Positions 1 through 8,102 of a stretch of 64,000 nucleotides of DNA are shown here, one piece after another. This DNA comes from Streptomyces akebiae (GTDB lineage Bacteria > Actinomycetota > Actinomycetes > Streptomycetales > Streptomycetaceae). The translations under genes and the position numbers were made by a program. The notes below the pieces were generated by a model. It worked only from the letters and a program-made list of their open reading frames with translations. It made no database searches and had not been told where the DNA came from. Position 1 is the first letter of the stretch, and each line of letters begins with the position of its first letter. The stretch lies in the NCBI RefSeq assembly GCF_019599145.1, contig NZ_CP080647.1:1860001-1924000 (forward strand). The letters run 5' to 3'.

Positions 1-456
1 CTTCCGTCCCCGACGCCGGTCCCCAATGGGGACCACGATGCCCGCGACTCCGTAACGGGGACCGAGTCCAACGGGGACCGTCCCCAACCGGTCCCCAACG
101 AGGGGGACCACGGTGACCCCGACACCGGAACGGGGACCGAGTCGGGCGGGAACCGTCCCCACTCGGTCCCCGCGCGCAGGAGGCCGAAGGCGTCCCGGAA
201 CCGGTCCCGAGGTGGTCAGGGCAAGCCGTCCCGAAGGCAGGGGAAGGTGAGTGTGGACCAGCTCGTCACCCAGCTCCGTCCCCACGTGCCCAAGCTGCTG
301 GAACGGGACGGGAACGCCGAGGTCACGCGCAGCCAGCTCAGGGAAATCATGCGCGCGCACGACATCGGCATCCGCAACGACCGCCTTACGCCGGTCCTGG
401 AGCGTCTGCGCCACGAAACGGCCACGTCCACCACGAAGAAGAGGAGTGCACGGTGA
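1..456 (+). CDS. DUF2637-type membrane protein, C-terminal part (5' end outside window)
   Basis: The frame is open from base 1 to the TGA at 454-456. It begins with a Gly/Asp/Pro/Thr-rich linker of about 80 residues, followed by a helical C-terminal region with the motif HDIGIRNDRLTPVLERLR. That C-terminus, followed by a small gene and then mobC and relaxase genes, is what I associate with Streptomyces DUF2637 proteins, which carry N-terminal membrane helices; that part lies outside the window, so the name rests on the tail and context only. An internal GTG at 247 exists but the upstream frame is clearly coding. The linker is encoded by repeated GGGGACC/GGTCCCC heptamers. Confidence 0.6.
   Translation, partial: LPSPTPVPNGDHDARDSVTGTESNGDRPQPVPNEGDHGDPDTGTGTESGGNRPHSVPARRRPKASRNRSRGGQGKPSRRQGKVSVDQLVTQLRPHVPKLLERDGNAEVTRSQLREIMRAHDIGIRNDRLTPVLERLRHETATSTTKKRSAR
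18..172. repeat. GGGGACC/GGTCCCC heptamer cluster inside coding region
   Basis: The heptamer GGGGACC occurs near 28, 57, 74, 103 and 134, and its complement GGTCCCC near 18, 90 and 166. The copies lie in the disordered linker of the DUF2637-type gene and encode a repeating Gly-Asp / Val-Pro pattern. They may be simple linker expansion, or a binding-site cluster close to the mobilization genes. Confidence 0.5.
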
Positions 457-644
457 GGACGTGCCCGCGCATGTCGCACATCAAGTCCGACTTCGAGAAG
501 GACATCCGCTTCCTGACCGCCTATGCGGAGCGCAAAGCCGGCACCCCATCGGCCAAGACCAGCGCGAAGCAGGCGATCACGCTCAAAGGCAATATGGCCA
601 GGGCGATGAGCCGGCACTTCGCCCGCTGCCCCGAGTGCGGCTGA
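453..644 (+). CDS. small conserved protein with C-terminal CPECG
   Basis: A 63-residue protein starting at a GTG that overlaps the stop of the preceding gene (GTGA), so it is probably translationally coupled; an alternative ATG lies at 471. It is basic and helical, with KSDFEKDIRFLTAYAERK near the N-terminus, and ends in CPECG, half of a zinc-ribbon-like motif. It sits between the DUF2637-type gene and the mobC/relaxase pair, so a role in DNA transfer or its regulation is plausible but not shown. Function unknown. Confidence 0.65.
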   Translation: MRTCPRMSHIKSDFEKDIRFLTAYAERKAGTPSAKTSAKQAITLKGNMARAMSRHFARCPECG

Positions 645-706
645 CACCTGCTTAGACGCAGGTCAGGCGACTCCACTGCACTCAATCGCTGCGGTGGCCC
701 GGCTTC

Positions 707-979
707 GTGCGGGGCCACCGCCCCCTCCGGAAGGAAAACGCCATCCGACGCCCACGCCCACGGACGTACACCCCCACCGCCGCCGAGGCCGCCGCCTGGG
801 CGGACGCCCTGATCCCCCACCAGCTCCTGCACGCGGCAGTGCTGGCACCGAACGGCCAGTGGCTCGTCCAGGACACACCCGAAACGCGCGTCCGAGTCCT
901 CGACGGACCGGCCGCCATGGTGGACCTCGCCGCCGAAATCCAGCACCGACTCCGCGCCACCAGGAACCGCACCCGATGA
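707..979 (+). CDS. small hypothetical protein upstream of mobC
   Basis: A 90-residue reading frame from GTG 707 whose TGA (977-979) overlaps the ATG of mobC (976), the compact arrangement of a coupled operon. The middle is a plausible folded region (TAAEAAAWADALIPHQLLHAAVL) and the C-terminus is basic. The start is uncertain: a GGAAGGA sequence lies at about 730, inside the frame, but no ATG/GTG/TTG follows it at normal distance. I do not recognise the family. Confidence 0.55.
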   Translation: MRGHRPLRKENAIRRPRPRTYTPTAAEAAAWADALIPHQLLHAAVLAPNGQWLVQDTPETRVRVLDGPAAMVDLAAEIQHRLRATRNRTR

Positions 980-1638
980 CGAACTCGACTACGAGCCCCA
1001 CTCCCACACCGGATGAGCCGGTCCCCAACTCGCTTGCTGAGCGAGCAAGTTATCGCAAGAGCATTGCTCCCGACGGGAGCAATGCTCTTGCCTCCCCCGC
1101 CCCTGAAGTGGCGGGAGAAGTCCGGCGCCAGGGGGCGCCGAACGAGCAGGACGCGACCGAGGGCGGCTCGCGTCCGGGGGAAGATCACACGCATACCTGC
1201 CACACCGAGCAGTGCGCCCACACCGCACCGTCGAAGCCGCACGTGCAGCAGCGCGAGCGCCTGCGTGACGAGCACAAGCGCGTGCGCCAGCCCAGCTGCC
1301 GCATGAACGACGACGAGTACCAGCTGCTCGCACGTGCAGCGTCCGCGTGCCGTATGAGCGTCGCCAGTTTCCTTGCCCACGCCGCTCTCAAAGCCGCCCG
1401 CGATCTCGACCGCACCGCCGCCGAGATCGCCACCGAACGCGAAGTGCTGAACGAGCTGTTCGCCCTGCGCCGGCACCTCGGACACATCGGCAACAACGTC
1501 AATCAGGTGGCCAAGGCCCTGAACTCGGGTGCGGACGCCCCGAACACGGTGGCGGTCCTCGACGCCGTGACCCGCGCGGCCCGCCGCGTGGACGCCTTCA
1601 CCCGGCACTACCTGGAGACCGAGACCACCGCGGCATGA
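976..1638 (+). CDS. mobC: MobC-like relaxosome accessory protein
   Basis: A 220-residue protein starting with the ATG that overlaps the previous stop. The first 110 residues are low-complexity. The core then shows a ribbon-helix-helix-like segment (RMNDDEYQLLARAASACRM) and the MobC signature LRHLGHIGNNVNQVAKALN-like stretch, which I read as RRHLGHIGNNVNQVAKALNS. MobC proteins bind oriT, locally open the DNA and help the relaxase reach the nic site. The gene overlaps the relaxase start (ATGA at 1635), so both are made together. The N-terminal part contains a perfect 17-bp inverted repeat at 1055-1091 that may have a DNA-level function. Confidence 0.85.
   Translation: MTNSTTSPTPTPDEPVPNSLAERASYRKSIAPDGSNALASPAPEVAGEVRRQGAPNEQDATEGGSRPGEDHTHTCHTEQCAHTAPSKPHVQQRERLRDEHKRVRQPSCRMNDDEYQLLARAASACRMSVASFLAHAALKAARDLDRTAAEIATEREVLNELFALRRHLGHIGNNVNQVAKALNSGADAPNTVAVLDAVTRAARRVDAFTRHYLETETTAA
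1055..1091. repeat. perfect 17-bp inverted repeat inside mobC (candidate oriT or autoregulatory hairpin)
   Basis: GCAAGAGCATTGCTCCC at 1055-1071 and GGGAGCAATGCTCTTGC at 1075-1091 are exact reverse complements around a GAC loop. A shorter inverted repeat (CTTGCT/AGCAAG, 1033-1049) lies just upstream. Stem-loops of this type next to mobC and relaxase genes are typical of origins of transfer, but this one is inside the variable N-terminal coding region of mobC. An RNA hairpin that tunes mobC/relaxase expression is the alternative. Confidence 0.5.
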
Positions 1639-3362
1639 TTCCCCGAGTCCACGATCGCGGGCAGCGCACCATCGGCCTGCTCTACTACCTCTACGGGCCC
1701 GGCACCCACGAGGAGCACATCGACCCCCACCTGGTTGCCGCCTGGGACAGCCTCGCCCCCGATCCCGGCCGCGACCCGAACGCCACATACGCCGACCTCC
1801 AGCAGCTGCTGGACATGCCCGTCGAGGCCCTCGCCAAAGGCCGTCGGCCCAAGAAGCACGTATGGCACCTGTCCGTCCGGGCAGCCCCCGAGGACCCCAT
1901 CCTCAGCGACGAGCAGTGGGGCGACATCGCCCGGCGCATGGTCGCGGCCACCGGCATCGCCCCCGACGGCGACGACGCGGCATGCCGCTGGGCCGCCGTA
2001 CGGCACGCCGACGACCACATCCACATCATCGCCACACTCGTCCGCGAGGACCGCCGCCAGCCACGGCTGAACAACGACGCCGCCCGGTCCCAGACCGAAG
2101 CCAGGCTGATCGAAGCCGAGTACGGACTCAAGCAGCTCAACACCGGTGACGGCACCGCCGCCAAACGTCCCACCAGCGCCGAGCGCCACAAGGCCAAACG
2201 CGAGGGCCGCGAGCGCCCCGCCCGCGAGGAACTGCGCGAGACCGTACGGCAGGCAGTTGCCGGCGCCACGAGTGAGGAGGAGTTCTTCGACCGCCTAGCC
2301 GACGCCGGCGTACTGATCCACAAACGCGTCGCGCCCTCCGGCGACCTCCTCGGCTACAAGGTCGCGCTCCCCGACGACCGCAACGAAGACCAGGAGCCCG
2401 TCTACTACGCCGGTTCCACCCTCTCCCCCGACCTGTCCCTGCCCCGTATACGTAAACGCTTCTCCAACGACACCCCCTCACCGAGCGCCGACACGTCCTC
2501 GGACCAAGCCACCCCCCTGGCGCCGAGCGGCCCGGCCACGGCCAGGCGCCGGGCAGCCACGGCCGTATGGCAGGCGGTGCTGGTCATCGACGGCGGCCAG
2601 GACGCGGCGGTGGCCGCGCAGATCGCGGCGGCCGGGGAAATCCTGGACGCACTCGCCCAGACCTCAGCCGCCCACACCCGTACCCAACTGCGCGATGCGG
2701 CCTTCGCGTTCGAACGGGCCACCCGCTCTCACGTACGAGCTGAACGCGGGCACGACCGCGCCCTGCGCGAAGCCGCCCGCGACCTCGTCTACAGCGGACC
2801 CGCACTCGGCCGCGGAGAGGACGGAGCCACCACGGCGATGCTGATCGACATGGCGTTCTTCCTCGTCACGGCCGCAGCCCACTGGCACGCGAAGAAGAAC
2901 CACGCCCAGCAGGCCGCCGCCGCCCGCCAGGCCGCCGAGCACCTGCGCGCCGCCTACCAGGCCGCCGCCGGCATCCCATTGGGGGTGCTGTACCAGCGGG
3001 GACGGCACCTGTCGCAGCCACTGCGGCACAAACAGGCCGCCTGCCTACGAGCGGCGGTGCCGCAGCTGGCCGAGCAGATCCTGGCCGAGCCGGGCTGGTA
3101 CGCCCTCGCGGCCACCCTCGCCGACGCCGAGAGCGCCGGCCACGATCCGGCAGTGCTGCTGGCCGAGGCCGCCGAGCGGCGAGAGCTGGGCACCGCCGAC
3201 TCCATCAGCGACGTGCTGGTGTGGCGGCTGCGCCGCATGGCCGATCTGCCCGCCGACGCGACCACTATGCCCATCGGCTCCATCCCTACCTCGGCCAGTA
3301 CGCCGGGGCGTGCGACAAAGCCCGCAGCGGGCCGCGGCGAGGGTCCGGGCAAGGCCCGCTGA
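1635..3362 (+). CDS. relaxase / mobilization nuclease
   Basis: A 575-residue protein, ATG overlapping the mobC stop. The N-terminal half has the relaxase pattern: MIPRVH at the start, then GLLYYLYGPGTHEEHIDPH, then WHLSVRAAPED, and the metal-binding motif HADDHIHI (H124, H128, H130) where a divalent ion would be held for strand cleavage. Candidate nucleophilic tyrosines are those in LLYYLYG. The C-terminal half is Ala/Arg-rich and helical, and the protein ends in the basic tail GRGEGPGKAR. It would nick oriT covalently and lead single-stranded DNA into a T4SS; the channel genes are at 42-50 kb. A relaxase-like paralogue without the histidines lies at 62111. Confidence 0.9.
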   Translation: MIPRVHDRGQRTIGLLYYLYGPGTHEEHIDPHLVAAWDSLAPDPGRDPNATYADLQQLLDMPVEALAKGRRPKKHVWHLSVRAAPEDPILSDEQWGDIARRMVAATGIAPDGDDAACRWAAVRHADDHIHIIATLVREDRRQPRLNNDAARSQTEARLIEAEYGLKQLNTGDGTAAKRPTSAERHKAKREGRERPAREELRETVRQAVAGATSEEEFFDRLADAGVLIHKRVAPSGDLLGYKVALPDDRNEDQEPVYYAGSTLSPDLSLPRIRKRFSNDTPSPSADTSSDQATPLAPSGPATARRRAATAVWQAVLVIDGGQDAAVAAQIAAAGEILDALAQTSAAHTRTQLRDAAFAFERATRSHVRAERGHDRALREAARDLVYSGPALGRGEDGATTAMLIDMAFFLVTAAAHWHAKKNHAQQAAAARQAAEHLRAAYQAAAGIPLGVLYQRGRHLSQPLRHKQAACLRAAVPQLAEQILAEPGWYALAATLADAESAGHDPAVLLAEAAERRELGTADSISDVLVWRLRRMADLPADATTMPIGSIPTSASTPGRATKPAAGRGEGPGKAR

Positions 3363-3443
3363 TTACGGAGTCTGAGAGTTGAAGCAGGTCAGGCGTATGA
3401 GGCACCCTCCTTGTGGCCTGTCAGACAAAGAGAAGGAGAGCGG

Positions 3444-3890
3444 ATGTTCGGACGTGCTCGTGCCCACCGTGAATTCCGTAAAGCCCAGCGTGCCGGCCAC
3501 GCCCTGCTGCACACCATGCAGTCGCATCCCGGCTTCCAGCCCCCGGCACCCACTGCTGATCAGGCTCCGGACCCGGCCGCGGAGGCGGTGGTGCCCGACT
3601 TCCTGCCGCCGGACCTGCGGGTCCCCTCGCGTCAGGAGGTCGAGGGCCTGATGATGCGCTGGCAGCAGCCACTCGTCATCGACGGCGAGGTCCGTTCGTG
3701 CCCCGAGTGCGGCGCATACCGGGACTGGATCATCTTCAGCATGTGCGACGACACGATCCACCTGCGCTGCCGGGCCGGCCACACAACGCCGGAGCCCCGC
3801 CTCGACCCGGTGTGGTTCAACCGCAACTCCGGTCCGGTCGATCACTTCCACCCCACCCTCGACGAGGGCCTGCGCCACCTCGGCCACTGA
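3444..3890 (+). CDS. zinc-ribbon hypothetical protein
   Basis: A 148-residue protein; the ATG at 3444 follows AGAAGGAGAG at optimal distance. After a basic N-terminus (MFGRARAHREFRKAQRAGH) and a Pro/Ala linker, the C-terminal half carries CPECGAYRDW and CRAGH, consistent with one zinc ribbon, and ends ...DHFHPTLDEGLRHLGH. No catalytic motif is seen. It follows the relaxase gene on the same strand with an 80-bp gap, so it could be part of the mobilization transcript. Confidence 0.7.
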   Translation: MFGRARAHREFRKAQRAGHALLHTMQSHPGFQPPAPTADQAPDPAAEAVVPDFLPPDLRVPSRQEVEGLMMRWQQPLVIDGEVRSCPECGAYRDWIIFSMCDDTIHLRCRAGHTTPEPRLDPVWFNRNSGPVDHFHPTLDEGLRHLGH

Positions 3891-3993
3891 AGCCGGCGAA
3901 ACCCCTGAAACCCCAACTCCCCTTCTCTCTGCCGGTTCCCGGAGGGCCGGCGCAGTCAACCTGTCCGCTTCGCAGGCCACTTAGGGGTTTCGC

Positions 3994-4689
3994 ATGCGCC
4001 TTCCCACCACGACCATCCTCAGCCTCAGCGCTCTCGCCGCTCTGGTTCTGACCGGCTGCTCGACGGGCAGCACCACCTCCGCCGAGCCGGCCTCCCCCAC
4101 AACCGCCGCGCCGCGCAAGGTGGGCTCGAATACCGCAGCGTCGGCGCCGCTGTCCTCGGCCGCACTGAGCAAGCGGCTCCTTGACGAGAGCGACCTCGGC
4201 GAGGGCTACAGCCGCAAGCCGCAGCGCCCGGCCACGCACGACGATGTCACCGTGATCGGCTGCCCGGCACTGGCCAAGCTCGGCAGCAGCGCGGCCACCG
4301 GCACCGGCCCGTCCTTCCCCCGCAAGGCGAAGGCGTCCTTCACCTACGCCGGCGGCAGCGACTCCGAGGTGTCCGAGGAGCTGTACAGCGACACCGCGAC
4401 GAAGCTTTCGCAGGGCATCGGGGAGATCTTCGACGCGATGACCGCCTGCCCCACGTACCAGCTCGTGTCGGGCAGCATCGTCATCGACATCGGCACGAAG
4501 CAGACGGCCGCCCCGGACCTGGGTGACGAGCAGTGGAGCCAGCTGCTCACCTACGCGGTCGGCGGGCAGCGCAGCGTCGTCAAGCAGACGGCGATCCGCA
4601 CCGGCACGATTCTGGTGGTCCTGTCCGGGGCGCCCGCTCTCGTCGACGCCCATCTCGCCGACGCCGTCCAGGCGGCGCAGGCCCGCTGA
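3994..4689 (+). CDS. secreted lipoprotein
   Basis: A 231-residue protein with a lipoprotein signal: basic start, hydrophobic stretch (SLSALAALVLTGC) and lipobox LTGC with Cys22 as the lipidation site. A Ser/Thr-rich linker follows and then a globular extracytoplasmic domain of about 180 residues with two Cys (IGCPA, TACPTYQ). It resembles small actinobacterial sensor-domain lipoproteins in length and layout, but I cannot assign a family. A terminator-like hairpin follows the stop. Confidence 0.75.
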   Translation: MRLPTTTILSLSALAALVLTGCSTGSTTSAEPASPTTAAPRKVGSNTAASAPLSSAALSKRLLDESDLGEGYSRKPQRPATHDDVTVIGCPALAKLGSSAATGTGPSFPRKAKASFTYAGGSDSEVSEELYSDTATKLSQGIGEIFDAMTACPTYQLVSGSIVIDIGTKQTAAPDLGDEQWSQLLTYAVGGQRSVVKQTAIRTGTILVVLSGAPALVDAHLADAVQAAQAR

Positions 4690-4706
4690 CACTCGACGCT
4701 CCGTCG

Positions 4707-4747
4707 CGCCCCGTTCTCCCCGCTGCCAGGCAGTGGAGAACGGGGCG
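4707..4747 (+). terminator. hairpin terminator after lipoprotein gene
   Basis: CGCCCCGTTCTCC (4707-4719) pairs perfectly with GGAGAACGGGGCG (4735-4747) around a 15-nt loop, 18 bases after the lipoprotein stop, followed by TTGTTC. Confidence 0.7.
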
Positions 4748-4862
4748 TTGTTCATCCAGCATTACCGTGCTGCAGGGCCCTGCACACAGCGAGGGCCATG
4801 CTCCGGCTCCGGCTTCGGCCGTGGGCCATCCGGACGCTGTCGTACGAAGAGAGGTCACCGGC

Positions 4863-5318
4863 GTGGTGGACCGTCCCACGAAGACCCGCGGGTGTTTCGC
4901 ATTCGTCACTACACCGCGCCGTGAGGTCGTGCTGCAGCTGCGGGACGACAAGGCCGGCATCGGCTGGCCGGGGCGCTGGTCGCTTCCCGGCGGCGGACGT
5001 GAGGCGGACGAGACGCCGCTCGAGACGGTCCTGCGCGAGTTGCTGGAAGAGACTGGCATCGTACCGGCGGTGATCGAGGAAGTGGCTGTCACCGCCTACG
5101 AGGAGGGCAAGACGCCACCCCACGTGTTCGCCGCAGTCTGGGACGGCACCGAGAGCGAGTTGGTCCTCGGCGAAGGGCAGGCCCTTCGTCTGTTCCCGCT
5201 GGACGCTCTGCCCGAGCCGATGCCGCCCCATGTCCGGCACTACGTCGAACAGCTCGCACTGCGTCTGCCACCCCGTAGGAACGACCCCACGCCACCCACA
5301 TCCTCCGAGTTCCTGTGA
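4863..5318 (+). CDS. Nudix hydrolase
   Basis: A 151-residue protein with a complete Nudix box (residues 44-66, GREADETPLETVLRELLEETG core): the pattern GX5EX7REUXEEXGU is fully met, so Mg-dependent hydrolysis of a nucleoside diphosphate linked to another moiety is expected; the substrate is unknown. The start GTG 4863 is chosen because it follows GAGAGG and a longer upstream frame would overlap the lipoprotein gene. It has its own unit between two hairpins, and a strong bidirectional terminator follows. Confidence 0.85.
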   Translation: MVDRPTKTRGCFAFVTTPRREVVLQLRDDKAGIGWPGRWSLPGGGREADETPLETVLRELLEETGIVPAVIEEVAVTAYEEGKTPPHVFAAVWDGTESELVLGEGQALRLFPLDALPEPMPPHVRHYVEQLALRLPPRRNDPTPPTSSEFL

Positions 5319-5357
5319 GCACCGAGACGGAACGGCACAGCCTGACGCAACGAAAAC

Positions 5358-5400
5358 GGGCCCGGTTTCCTCACCTTACGAAGGCGAGGAAACCGGGCCC
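5358..5400. terminator. bidirectional terminator between convergent genes
   Basis: GGGCCCGGTTTCCTC (5358-5372) and GAGGAAACCGGGCCC (5386-5400) are exact complements, with an inner CCTT/AAGG extension (5374-5384). It separates the Nudix gene (plus) from the minus-strand cluster. AAAA on the left side would give a U-tract to minus-strand transcripts. Confidence 0.85.
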
Positions 5401-5464
5401 TTGGGTGACGCGGCGGCCAGGCACGGCGCGTCCAGAGCAGGCTGGTGCGTGCCGCCACAGGTGG

Positions 5465-6346
5465 TCATGGCAGCGTGGGCATGCCCGCCTCCGGCGCGTG
5501 CGGCCGTTCGATGGCAAGCAGGCGATCGGGGTGAAGGCCCAGTTCCACGATCTCGTCGGCGGCGGGGACATAGACCAGGGCGGCAAGTCGCCGACTCCGG
5601 CCGGGGTGGGTCACGGTCAGGACGTGGTGCTGGTCCGGGCAGCCGGAAAGCGTATAGGCGTCGCCGGAGTTGAGGCCATCGGCACGGCCCTGGAAGGTGT
5701 CCAGTTCACGGCGTTGGTCCCACCAGCGGGCGCGTGCCCTCATGTGGGGAAGCGCGGCGGTCCGCCGGTCACGCTCGGTCCTCCATGCTCGGCGGCAGGG
5801 GGAGCATTCGTTGGTGGCCTCGGGGTTCGGTCCGGCCAGCGGCGTGTCGCACAGGCCGGTGCCGGTCGCGGCGCGGCGGCGGTGTCCCGTGACGAGATTG
5901 GCGTGGCCTTTGGGTGCCCACAGCAGGTCCTCGTCGCGCGGGCAGGATCCGTCGAAGGACACGCTCACCTCGCCCGCGAGCCCGTGGAAGCGCTCCAGGG
6001 CCGCCGCGAGCGCCGAGCAGTTGGCGCACACCCGGCGGGCCGAAGTCGAGTGAGGGTCAAGGGACTTGCCGCAGTAGCCCAGCAGATGGCCGGGGATCGG
6101 TAGGTGGGCGGTGGCGCCCTTGCCGGTGCCGGCGGCGGGCCGGAGATCTCGTTCGCCGCCGGGGTGCGGCTGCGTTGTCAGAATCAGCCAGGCGCGTGTA
6201 CAGCTCTGGCACAAAGAGTGCGTGGTGTTCTCCGCGATCGGTGCGAGATCGGTCGAGTGCGTAGCGCACACCGTCAACGGTTCGGTGTCGATCAGGACGC
6301 CGTGGTGAGCGGTCCCGTTCGTGGGAGAGATGGACAGCCGGATCAT
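5465..6346 (-). CDS. hypothetical protein with three zinc-knuckle-like modules
   Basis: A 293-residue protein. The ATG at 6346 is chosen because it overlaps the stop of the upstream gene (ATGA), although a TTG at 6358 has a better-spaced GGAGG. Three Cys pairs recur: VCATH...CQSCTRAW, YCGKS...CANC and LCDTP...CSPCRRAW, which suggests three tandem zinc-binding modules of related sequence. The C-terminal 60 residues (LAALVYVPAADEIVELGLHPDRLLAIER) look like a separate beta-rich part. It ends a five-gene minus-strand cluster. Function unknown; nucleic-acid or protein binding is the most one can infer. Confidence 0.65.
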   Translation of the reverse strand: MIRLSISPTNGTAHHGVLIDTEPLTVCATHSTDLAPIAENTTHSLCQSCTRAWLILTTQPHPGGERDLRPAAGTGKGATAHLPIPGHLLGYCGKSLDPHSTSARRVCANCSALAAALERFHGLAGEVSVSFDGSCPRDEDLLWAPKGHANLVTGHRRRAATGTGLCDTPLAGPNPEATNECSPCRRAWRTERDRRTAALPHMRARARWWDQRRELDTFQGRADGLNSGDAYTLSGCPDQHHVLTVTHPGRSRRLAALVYVPAADEIVELGLHPDRLLAIERPHAPEAGMPTLP

Positions 6347-6918
6347 GGGCAGGGGCAAGCAGACCTCCAAGGGTCAGTGTGGGGCGGGTGGGTGACGAAA
6401 GGCTCGTCAGAGAAAGTCGAAACGGCCGGGCAGGGTGGCGAGCGTGCGCGCGTCCTCGGCCGTCTGTAAGCCTCGACGCGGGCGAGCGTGACCGCGCATT
6501 CGCCGTACTCGCGCGCGTTCAGCTCTCCGGCCTCGGTGCACTGCCCGTCTTCGATGATGTACCGGGTCACCGTCCGGGCCGGGCCCGAGTCGGTGGGGGC
6601 ATCGGACACCAGCGACAGCACCGACGACCCGCACCGATTACCCGCATCCTCCAGGGCCCGGTCTACCAGGCGCGTCAGACGGTCAAAGCGCTCCATGCTC
6701 ACCGGCCCGAGCACAAGGGTGTTGCCGCCCAGGTAGAGGAGTTCGGCGAGCACTTCCTGGGCAACCAGCGGCCGGATGACGCGTAGGTAGTGACGTCCCG
6801 GCCCGGCCGCCGCGATGGCATTGGCGACCGCGAGTCGTCCAGGGGACAGGTATGAAACCGACAGATCGGTGTCCTTACGCAGCGGAAGCGACCGCCCGGG
6901 GCGAGGGGCGGCCGGCAT
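6343..6918 (-). CDS. hypothetical protein
   Basis: A 191-residue protein from ATG 6918, ending inside the start of the next gene (ATGA overlap). The middle (VLAELLYLGGNTLVLGPVSMERFDRLTRLVDRALEDAG region) appears folded; the last 40 residues are Arg/Pro-rich and probably unstructured. I recognise no family. It lies 15 bases downstream of a DUF317 gene and probably shares its transcript. Confidence 0.6.
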   Translation of the reverse strand: MPAAPRPGRSLPLRKDTDLSVSYLSPGRLAVANAIAAAGPGRHYLRVIRPLVAQEVLAELLYLGGNTLVLGPVSMERFDRLTRLVDRALEDAGNRCGSSVLSLVSDAPTDSGPARTVTRYIIEDGQCTEAGELNAREYGECAVTLARVEAYRRPRTRARSPPCPAVSTFSDEPFVTHPPHTDPWRSACPCP

Positions 6919-6933
6919 GAGGAGGCGTCGTCG

Positions 6934-7620
6934 TCAGTCACGGCGCACGACGGTGAGCCGCTCTTGCGCGCCCTCGGGCAGGGTGCGCCGAGGCACGGGG
7001 ACCGGGGAGGCGAGCGAGGCGGCGAAGGCCGCGACCAGGTCGTGCGGGACGCTGGCGCTGAAGCTGGCGCACCACAGATAGGGGGCGCCCAAAACAGGCT
7101 CCGCCCACGCCTGCCAGCCCATCAGATCGGGGCGCGGGTCGGCGTCCTGAATGAGCTTGGGCAGTTCCTCCAGCGACACGCTGGAAGCGAAGCCGGGGTC
7201 CGTGGCCGCGGTCGCAGGGCGGTCCACGTCCCGGATCCAGCCCTGTGAGACAAGCGCGGCCATGACCGCCTGAGGCCCGTCGAACCCGGTGTCGGGCGCC
7301 TCGCGGGCATCGAGCGCGACGAGGAGGTCGGCAAGCGCCTCGTGCGGGACACCCGTGGTGAAGTAGGCGTTCCACTCCGTCAGGGCGCTCGCGGCATGCG
7401 GACGGGCGGACAACTGCCACGCCACGGGCAGTCCGCCGAGTTCAAAGGGGTAGCTGGCGAGGATCCACTCGGCGCCGCGCAGCTCGTCCGGGCTCACGTA
7501 CAGCAGGGTGTGGCGGGAGGTCGGCCACAGCCGCCAGCCCAGGCCGGTCAGCAGGTCGCCGATCCGCTCGCCGAGCGCGCCGTCATCGCCGGCCAGGTGG
7601 CGCGGGGTGACCCAGTACAC
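6934..7620 (-). CDS. DUF317 family protein
   Basis: A 228-residue protein with the DUF317 layout: start VTPRHLAGD, SPDELRGAEWILASYPFELG-like segment, a pattern of W/G-rich strands, and the ending FSASVPHDLVAAFAASLASPVPVPR, which matches the ending of the domain in other copies in this window (17275, 14801). GTG 7620 is only two bases after GGAGG; the frame is open back to the previous stop and a CTG further upstream follows CGGAGGCGCCC, so the real start may be that CTG. DUF317 is a Streptomyces-rich family of unknown role, often present in many copies on mobile elements. Confidence 0.8.
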   Translation of the reverse strand: MYWVTPRHLAGDDGALGERIGDLLTGLGWRLWPTSRHTLLYVSPDELRGAEWILASYPFELGGLPVAWQLSARPHAASALTEWNAYFTTGVPHEALADLLVALDAREAPDTGFDGPQAVMAALVSQGWIRDVDRPATAATDPGFASSVSLEELPKLIQDADPRPDLMGWQAWAEPVLGAPYLWCASFSASVPHDLVAAFAASLASPVPVPRRTLPEGAQERLTVVRRD

Positions 7621-7698
7621 CGCCTCCTGCGGGTCGGGGTGGGCAGGGTCGTAGGGGTCGTGCGGGTGCAGGGGCGCCTCCGTAGGGTCGTTGGTGGT

Positions 7699-8007
7699 TC
7701 AGCTGCCGTCGTCGCGTGGCCCGGTCGCCCTGCGACGGCGGCGCGCGGGAGCCTCGGTCCGCTCGTGCCAGGTGAGTTCGACGGCGACGTCCGGTGGGAG
7801 GTGGCCGACCTGCTCGGCGTCCTTGGCCTCGGTGATGAAGACCAGCGGGTCGCCGTTCTCATCCTGGGCAGCGATCACCCCGCCGATACGGTGGGCCATG
7901 GGAAAGAGCGGGTTGATGGCGAGCCGGGCCGTCGCTTCACGGTCGCAGGCGGCCAGAAAGTCGACGAGTTCGCCGACGTTCATCTCGTGCAGATGCGGTT
8001 CGTCCAC
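7699..8007 (-). CDS. small hypothetical protein
   Basis: A 102-residue protein, ATG 8007 preceded by GAGGAGAA. It begins MDEPHLHEMNVGELVDFLAA and contains a short beta-rich part (GGVIAAQDENGDPLVFITEA) and an Arg-rich tail. It sits between two DUF317-type genes and its stop is in the same frame as the downstream one. No family recognised. Confidence 0.6.
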   Translation of the reverse strand: MDEPHLHEMNVGELVDFLAACDREATARLAINPLFPMAHRIGGVIAAQDENGDPLVFITEAKDAEQVGHLPPDVAVELTWHERTEAPARRRRRATGPRDDGS

Positions 8008-8102
8008 AGCGTTCTCCTCGCGGTAGCGGACAAGGGTGTCCCGAAGCTGGGCAGGGTATGCGGCGCGCAGGGCGCCCGGTGGTGTGGCGTCGGTCCCGCT
8101 GT

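Noticed and set aside
18..172. Direct repeats as a CRISPR array
   Set aside because: The units are only seven bases, irregularly spaced, in both orientations and inside a coding frame; there are no spacers.
1347..1634. N-terminal extension of the relaxase to 1347
   Set aside because: This part overlaps mobC in another frame and is Arg/Pro-rich; the ATG at 1635 overlaps the mobC stop and gives the family-typical MIPRVH start.
5358..5400. The long inverted repeat as an IS or att remnant
   Set aside because: Its position between convergent genes, strong GC stem and A-tract are those of a bidirectional terminator; no transposase trace is near.
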